Shown one piece after another: positions 60,111-64,000 of a stretch of 64,000 bases of DNA; positions within the stretch are counted from its first letter, which is position 1; every line of letters starts with the position of its first letter. The DNA is from Pontiellaceae bacterium B12227 (lineage in GTDB: Bacteria; Verrucomicrobiota; Kiritimatiellia; Kiritimatiellales; Pontiellaceae). Below the pieces are notes generated by a model that saw nothing but the letters and a program-made list of their open reading frames with translations, had not been told where the DNA came from and made no database searches. A program made the translations under genes and the position numbers. The DNA lies in the NCBI GenBank assembly GCA_029432775.1, contig JAROAZ010000002.1:241048-305047 (forward strand). Reading direction: 5' to 3'.

Positions 60111-60728
60111 ATGCAGACATTGGAAATCATATATCAGGACGAAGCGTTGTTGGCGGTGAACAAACCGACGGGGCTGTTGAGTGTTCCCGGCCGGGGGCCG
60201 GATAAGCAGGACTGCTGTCTGAGCCGGGTGACTGCTCAATTCCCCGATGCGCTGATGGTGCACCGGCTTGATATGGATACCTCCGGCCTAATCCTTTTTG
60301 CCCGTTCGCCCGAAGTGCAGCGCGCGTTGTCGCTCCAGTTTGAAAAGCGGGAGATCCATAAGGTCTATGTGGCCTTGGTGGAGGGTGTTATTGAAAAGAG
60401 CGTCGGTATGGTCGACTTCCCGATGCGCAAGGATATGGAGCAGCGCCTGCCGCCGAAGCATATTGTGGATTGTGTTCGCGGAAAGAAGGCGCTGACCGAA
60501 TGGAAGGTGCTGGAGCGATACGAAAATTCAACCCGCGTGGCGCTTTTTCCAAAGACTGGAAGATCGCACCAGCTTCGTGTGCACATGGACTCCATCGGAT
60601 TTCCAATCATTGGAGACAATATCTACGGCACCGCCGGTGAGCGCCTCATGCTCCATGCCCAATCGCTGGAAATGGCGCACCCCGTAACCGGCGAACCCAT
60701 GCGGCTGGAGTGTCCCGCCCCGTTTTAA
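60111..60728 (+). CDS. RluA-family pseudouridine synthase
   Basis: 205 residues. The catalytic motif HRLDMDTSGL carries the nucleophilic Asp (the HRLDxxTSG signature). GRSHQLRVHMDSIGFPI is the second family motif. No S4 domain, as in RluA and TruC-like members. It isomerises uridine in rRNA or tRNA. Its stop codon lies against the end of the cassette array (core AACGTT at 60727-60732), so the array abuts this chromosomal gene. A one-mismatch palindrome overlaps the second motif. Confidence 0.93.
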   Translation: MQTLEIIYQDEALLAVNKPTGLLSVPGRGPDKQDCCLSRVTAQFPDALMVHRLDMDTSGLILFARSPEVQRALSLQFEKREIHKVYVALVEGVIEKSVGMVDFPMRKDMEQRLPPKHIVDCVRGKKALTEWKVLERYENSTRVALFPKTGRSHQLRVHMDSIGFPIIGDNIYGTAGERLMLHAQSLEMAHPVTGEPMRLECPAPF

Positions 60729-60791
60729 CGTTAGGGATGAGGCTGAGTGGAAAAAACTTTGACCGGGTCAACCTCAGATGGCTGGTTAGGA
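60729..60791 (-). other. attC-like recombination site of the last cassette
   Basis: Read on the minus strand it starts with core TCCTAAC (60785-60791), directly after the stop of the membrane-protein gene, and ends with AAC|GTT at 60727-60732. Arms TGAGGTTGACC and GGTCAA...CCTCA pair. TCCTAAC is the exact complement of the cassette's own left core GTTAGGA (61254-61260). Confidence 0.65.
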
Positions 60792-60793
60792 AT

Positions 60794-61243
60794 TTAATCG
60801 TAATGAAGGGTGACCGCTGCTTTTGCTTGTCCCGGTGAAACTCCAACTGTGTCATATTCTTTTGATGCTTCGGATAGAGTTCCGACCAGTTGAAGTGAAC
60901 TAATCACAATGACTGTTGTCATGGCTAAGCAACATAACTCAGCGACCAAATCCTTTTTATTGAATTTGATGAGCATGAATAAAATTGAATACACACCGAG
61001 TGCTATGGATGTGGATAATGCCATTGCTAATAATGATCCCAATCCATTCCCCAAAACTTCGGGTGCTCCCATGCCTTTATTCATCAAGGTATGGGATAAA
61101 TATCCAAATATATTAAATGTATATAGAGCTACAAGGACCCCAAGAACACTGAATATTGTATATCCAGCCCTCTTTCCTTTTTTGAGTCCTCTGATGAGGG
61201 CTACAACGAAAAATATAAGCAAGTAAAAGTAATAAAATTTCAT
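60794..61243 (-). CDS. Cassette protein: small multi-pass membrane protein
   Basis: 149 residues with about four helices (for example YYFYLLIFFVVALIRGL at the start and LLAMALSTSIALGVYSILF). No family recognised. It is the sole gene of the last cassette. The start lies 10 nt after core GTTAGGA with AAGAGA as ribosome-binding site, and the stop is 3 bp before core TCCTAAC. It is more AT-rich than the chromosomal genes to its left. Confidence 0.7.
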   Translation of the reverse strand: MKFYYFYLLIFFVVALIRGLKKGKRAGYTIFSVLGVLVALYTFNIFGYLSHTLMNKGMGAPEVLGNGLGSLLAMALSTSIALGVYSILFMLIKFNKKDLVAELCCLAMTTVIVISSLQLVGTLSEASKEYDTVGVSPGQAKAAVTLHYD

Positions 61244-61259
61244 ATCTATCTCTTCCTAA

Positions 61260-61809
61260 CATAGTTATTGAGTGACAAATGTCACTTTACACACCACCAA
61301 CCTACTCCATGCCCGCATTTCAGCAAGATTTAACACATCTTTGTGTATATATTGCCGTTCCAGCGTCATTCAACACCCCATATCGGGGTGCTTGATGACA
61401 TTTGTGCATCATTCGGAATTTAACTTATTTTTGGGCGGCTACATGGAGCCCGGCCCCGTCCCGCAAGAGGTCTTCGCACGGTGCTCGGTGCCGTGGAATG
61501 GTTTGGAGGGCGAGGTTTCATCCGAGCCGCCGCCACCTCGCTCTTCCAAACATTGGAAACGGCCCGCACGGGTTTGCCGCTCCCTTCGGTCACTGCCCCG
61601 CGTTCGCGGAGCATCTCTCCCGTTGGTCGAGTGAGGGGGCCTTGCTCCACTCGCCCATATAGAAATTTGATTGAGACTGAATAAGGAACAATTTCGGCAC
61701 AAGTTGAGACCAGGTTGGATTGTTCAATTGATCGTGGAAGTTGGAAAACACGAAGATTGAAACAGGGAGTTTTTTGTCTTTACTCAGAAGGGCTTAATGG
61801 TGGTTCGCC
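61260..61809 (-). repeat. Long attC-like repeat, copy A
   Basis: About 550 bp, nearly identical to copy B. On the minus strand it begins at core GGCGAAC (61803-61809) and ends at ACTATG before GTTAGGA. Terminal arms TGAGT-GACAAA and TTTGTC-ACTCA are complementary. The centre (61433-61655) is GC-rich, with small hairpins and a perfect iterated palindrome (61544), while both ends are AT-rich. Confidence 0.8.
61544..61558. repeat. Iterated palindrome TTCCAAACATTGGAA (in copy A)
   Basis: Perfect match in the GC-rich centre of the long repeat. Confidence 0.85.
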
Positions 61810-61812
61810 CGT

Positions 61813-62106
61813 TTATTTCTGTTCCTTTTCCCGTTTAATTCTTGGCTGGATAACAAGGCCATCAAATAACATGAGATATGCAAATATTGTAGGTATGAGA
61901 CACCACCAGTAAACAATGCTGACTATTTTGATGTGCCCACCTTCAGACAGAATATGAGTGTAGTAGAATGTCGGCACCATGAAAATCAAAGAGATGATGG
62001 TGGAGGACAGAGGTTTTTTCTTCCGAAAGGCTCGGCCAAGAAAATAGAATCCTAACAGGAAACCTATTATCAAAAACGGCGGATAAATTAGTATTGGATG
62101 AATCAT
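61813..62106 (-). CDS. Cassette protein: 97-residue membrane protein
   Basis: 97 residues, three hydrophobic helices (LIYPPFLIIGFLLGFYFLG first), ending RIKREKEQK. No family recognised. It starts 16 nt after core GTTCGAC (62117-62123) and stops 4 bp before copy A. The cassette's right core GGCGAAC differs from the complement of the left core by one base. Confidence 0.65.
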   Translation of the reverse strand: MIHPILIYPPFLIIGFLLGFYFLGRAFRKKKPLSSTIISLIFMVPTFYYTHILSEGGHIKIVSIVYWWCLIPTIFAYLMLFDGLVIQPRIKREKEQK

Positions 62107-62116
62107 ATTTTTATCA

Positions 62117-62204
62117 GTCGAACGTTAATCCTGACCCGCTTGGGAAACAAACTTCGCCTTCAAAAACGGGCGTTGTCCAAGTAGGGTCCAGGATCTGGTT
62201 ATCT
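62117..62204 (-). other. Short attC site with strong hairpin
   Basis: 88 bp. Core AGATAAC (62198-62204) overlaps the stop codon of the lipoprotein gene; the other end is AACG|TTCGAC. Arms ATCCTGGACCC and GGGTCAGGAT pair with a single unpaired G. Inner pairs CTTGG/CCAAG, ACAA/TTGT and CGCC/GGCG extend it. This is the folded form that integron integrases use, including the extrahelical base. Confidence 0.8.
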
Positions 62205-62624
62205 TTTAATGAATCTAATTGCATCACCAGTGAGTGAACCATCAGCTTTATTATATTTGAGCGTTAGATCACTCTTATCTGCTCCTCCTTCAATGAGGAG
62301 GTATTCACCATCTTTAATATGGTTTATTCTGCATACAGTTGAGGTTCTGGAGTGAGATTTATTGTCGATGAATGAAAATTCAAACTTTGGATATTCGATC
62401 ACAATCAGATGTTCCTGTTTATCCAATGACTCAATAAAATTTTGTTCCATTAGTTCTTTATTTTCCTGAATGTCAAAGTCGGGAAGGCTCATGGATTCTA
62501 CAACTTTCAATGAAGCTTCCGCCATGAATTGCGTGTCAAAAGTATACTCGCCATTAATTTTTGATTCTTTTGAGCAACCGGAAATTAACATTGCAACGAA
62601 CAGGCTGAGGATAATCGATCTCAT
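62199..62624 (-). CDS. Cassette protein: lipoprotein
   Basis: 141 residues with a lipoprotein signal (LFVAMLISGC, Cys at about 17). The mature part is acidic and beta-rich, no family recognised. It starts 23 nt after core GTTATCT with AAAGGAAC upstream. Both cores match perfectly (AGATAAC and GTTATCT), so the cassette is intact. Confidence 0.7.
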   Translation of the reverse strand: MRSIILSLFVAMLISGCSKESKINGEYTFDTQFMAEASLKVVESMSLPDFDIQENKELMEQNFIESLDKQEHLIVIEYPKFEFSFIDNKSHSRTSTVCRINHIKDGEYLLIEGGADKSDLTLKYNKADGSLTGDAIRFIKR

Positions 62625-62652
62625 TTGGGTTCCTTTTTTTATGACAAGATAA

Positions 62653-63203
62653 CAAAGTTATTGAGTGACAAATGTCACTTTACACACCAACAACCTACTC
62701 CATGCCGGCATTTCAGCAAGATTTAACACATCTTTGTGTATATATTGCCGTTCCAGCGTCATTCAACACCCCATATCGGGGTGCTTGATGACATTTGTGC
62801 ACCATTCGGAATTTTACTTATTTTTTGGCGGCTACATGGAGCCCGACTCCGTTCCGCAAGAGGTCTTCGCACGGAGCTCCGCGCCGTGGAATGGTTTGGA
62901 GGGCGAGGTTTCATCCGAGCCGCCGCTACCTCGCTCTTCCAAACGTTGGAAACGGCCCGCACGGGTTTGCCGCTCCCTTCGGTCACTGCCCCGCGTTCGC
63001 GGAGCCTCTCTCCCGTTGGTCGAGTGAGGGAGCCTTGCTCCACTCGCCCATATAGAAATATGATTGAGACTGAATAAGGAACAATTTCGGCACAAGTTGA
63101 GACCAGGTTGGATTGTTCAATTGATCGTGGTAGTTGGCAAAACACGAAGATTGAGACAGGGAGTTTTTTGTCTTTACTCAGAAGGGCTTAATGGTGGTTC
63201 GAT
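62653..63203 (-). repeat. Long attC-like repeat, copy B
   Basis: About 550 bp, over 90% like copy A by eye. On the minus strand it begins at core ATCGAAC (63197-63203) and ends at CTTTG before GTTATCT. A perfect palindrome (62937) lies in its GC-rich centre. Confidence 0.82.
62937..62951. repeat. Iterated palindrome TTCCAAACGTTGGAA (in copy B)
   Basis: Perfect match at the equivalent place; differs from copy A only in the middle triplet. Confidence 0.85.
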
Positions 63204-63208
63204 TTTTT

Positions 63209-63553
63209 CTATTCCCACTCACTTCTTGGAGAAAGCTCTCCGTCTTTAATTAGCTGGTCGATCTCCTTCCGAGTCAGCAGAATAGGAATTGCAGGCATAC
63301 CCTTGCTGACAAATTCCTTCTGGTATTGTCGAGTACCTTTTTCATCCGGACTGTTAGGATTTTCAGTTTTAATTGTCTCAGGGTCTCGTGCTTCTAGTTG
63401 GGTGCCGGACATGAGGGAGTCTTTAGATGGAATATCAGGCTCGACCAACAATGTGTTTGTTTTTGGGTTTGATTCAAATTGTCCTTTTTGAATTTGAGTG
63501 GATTTGCAACCAACGAGTGAAATGAGAGAAATCGCTAGAATTATATTTTTCAT
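63209..63553 (-). CDS. Cassette protein: small lipoprotein
   Basis: 114 residues from ATG 63553; an in-frame extension upstream reads through the repeat and is unlikely. Lipobox ISLVGC with Cys at about 16. The mature protein is hydrophilic (KTENPNSPDEKGTRQYQKEF region) and unrecognised. The cassette cores GTTCGAT (63566-63572) and ATCGAAC (63197-63203) match perfectly. The start is 13 nt after the core, with AGGAAAA upstream. Confidence 0.7.
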   Translation of the reverse strand: MKNIILAISLISLVGCKSTQIQKGQFESNPKTNTLLVEPDIPSKDSLMSGTQLEARDPETIKTENPNSPDEKGTRQYQKEFVSKGMPAIPILLTRKEIDQLIKDGELSPRSEWE

Positions 63554-63571
63554 ATGTTTTCCTGAATCGAA

Positions 63572-63875
63572 CATAGTTATTGAGTGACAAATGTGCACTT
63601 TGCACACCACCAACCTACTCCAAGCCCGCATTTCAGCAAGATTTAACACATCTTTGTATATAAGTTGCCCTTCCAGCGTCATTCAACACCCCGTATCGGG
63701 GTGCTTGATGACATTTGTAACCAATTCGGAATTTTACTTATTTTTTGGCGGCTACATGGAGCCCGACTCCGTTCCGCAAGAGGTCTTCGCACGGAGCTCC
63801 GGCCGTGGAATGGTTTGGAGGGCGAGGTTTCATCCGAGCCGCCGCCACCTCGCTCTTCCAACCATTGGAAACGGC
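63572..63875 (-). repeat. Long attC-like repeat, copy C (partial)
   Basis: The first 300 bp (counted from the left) match copies A and B, then the sequence departs at about 63876. The remaining bases to the window end are a different GC-rich stretch with short hairpins (e.g. GCAGGCAAGATGCCTGC and CCGCCATCCTGGCGG). The palindrome at 63856 is perfect. Confidence 0.75.
63856..63870. repeat. Iterated palindrome TTCCAACCATTGGAA (in copy C)
   Basis: Perfect match at the equivalent place; the middle triplet again differs. Confidence 0.85.
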
Positions 63876-64000
63876 CCGGAGGACTAATGGCGCTGACTTA
63901 AGGGGCATTTGCTCTGCATGGAGCAGGCAAGATGCCTGCGATACAGCGCGTACCGCCGCCATCCTGGCGGCTACACGAAGCCCGCTGGAAGCGGGCGATA
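63876..64000. repeat. GC-rich tract of short hairpins at the window edge
   Basis: No gene seen. Successive small hairpins, and the words GGCGGCTACA and AAGCCCG that also occur in the centres of the long repeats, suggest a nested repeat family. Confidence 0.5.

Noticed and set aside
61420..61650. A 76-codon open frame preserved in copies A and B of the long repeat (minus strand)
   Set aside because: The preserved frame follows from the near identity of the repeats; the product is an Arg/Pro-rich translation of GC-rich hairpins with no start signal. Not called as a gene.
60729..64000. CRISPR array reading of the repeated region
   Set aside because: Repeats are about 550 bp and the intervals contain genes with ribosome-binding sites, not 30-40 bp spacers; no cas genes are present.

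Overview
The window is a bacterial chromosome segment carrying dnaA, dnaN and mnmG. The organism is most likely an anaerobic, sugar-degrading member of the PVC superphylum, probably Kiritimatiellota. That is an inference from gene content: a TIGR04138-type planctomycete/verrucomicrobial protein, a PEP-CTERM protein, several Gfo/Idh/MocA and ThuA-type sugar proteins, a PA14-like protein, a trimeric [FeFe]-hydrogenase, a membrane pyrophosphatase and a xylose pathway. No rRNA is present to confirm it.

Layout. 1-4712: the start of a type II secretin, a three-gene minus-strand run (small membrane protein, HIT protein, Minf_1886-type protein), a PA14-like protein, a Spy-like protein and an M24 peptidase. 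5005-8063: dnaA and dnaN, separated by a DnaA-box-bearing stretch that is the best oriC candidate. 8151-12811: tRNA-Gln, amrS, an HNH protein, an SDR protein and mnmG; mnmG carries two perfect parS sites inside its reading frame. 13006-19249: hydC-hydB-hydA, with hydB fused to a GltD-like module, then a TM1266-type regulator and an HPr-like protein. 20207-25087: a tightly overlapping operon with folP and the c-di-AMP pair cdaA-cdaR. 25540-32464: a processive glycosyltransferase, a K+-dependent-type membrane pyrophosphatase, a nitroreductase, a PQQ-like beta-propeller and an AEC transporter. 32470-38409: a xylose module (PAS protein, AraC regulator, xylB, xylA, sugar porter).

38480-60728: an Agl23-like membrane protein, an oxidoreductase/multihaem cytochrome/ApbE operon interrupted by a GxxExxY gene between inverted repeats, a PEP-CTERM protein, a HEAT-repeat protein, a sugar-oxidation cluster (ThuA, two Gfo/Idh/MocA proteins, a TIM-barrel isomerase, an MFS transporter) with a divergent PAS-AraC regulator, two metal transporters, a phosphoesterase, a polysaccharide deacetylase and an RluA-type synthase.

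60729-64000: what I read as the distal end of a chromosomal integron. Four small minus-strand cassettes (two lipoproteins, two membrane proteins) each begin and end with matching 7-bp core sites. Two attC sites are short and hairpin-forming; two are repeats of about 550 bp, with a third partial copy at the edge. An integrase would be expected beyond the right end.

Two further layers cut across the genes. The 15-mer TTCCAANNNTTGGAA occurs 17 times perfectly and about as often with one mismatch, inside and between genes, like a highly iterated palindrome. Many intergenic spaces hold hairpins of similar design but different sequence, and one such hairpin sits in frame within the signal-peptide region of the multihaem cytochrome.
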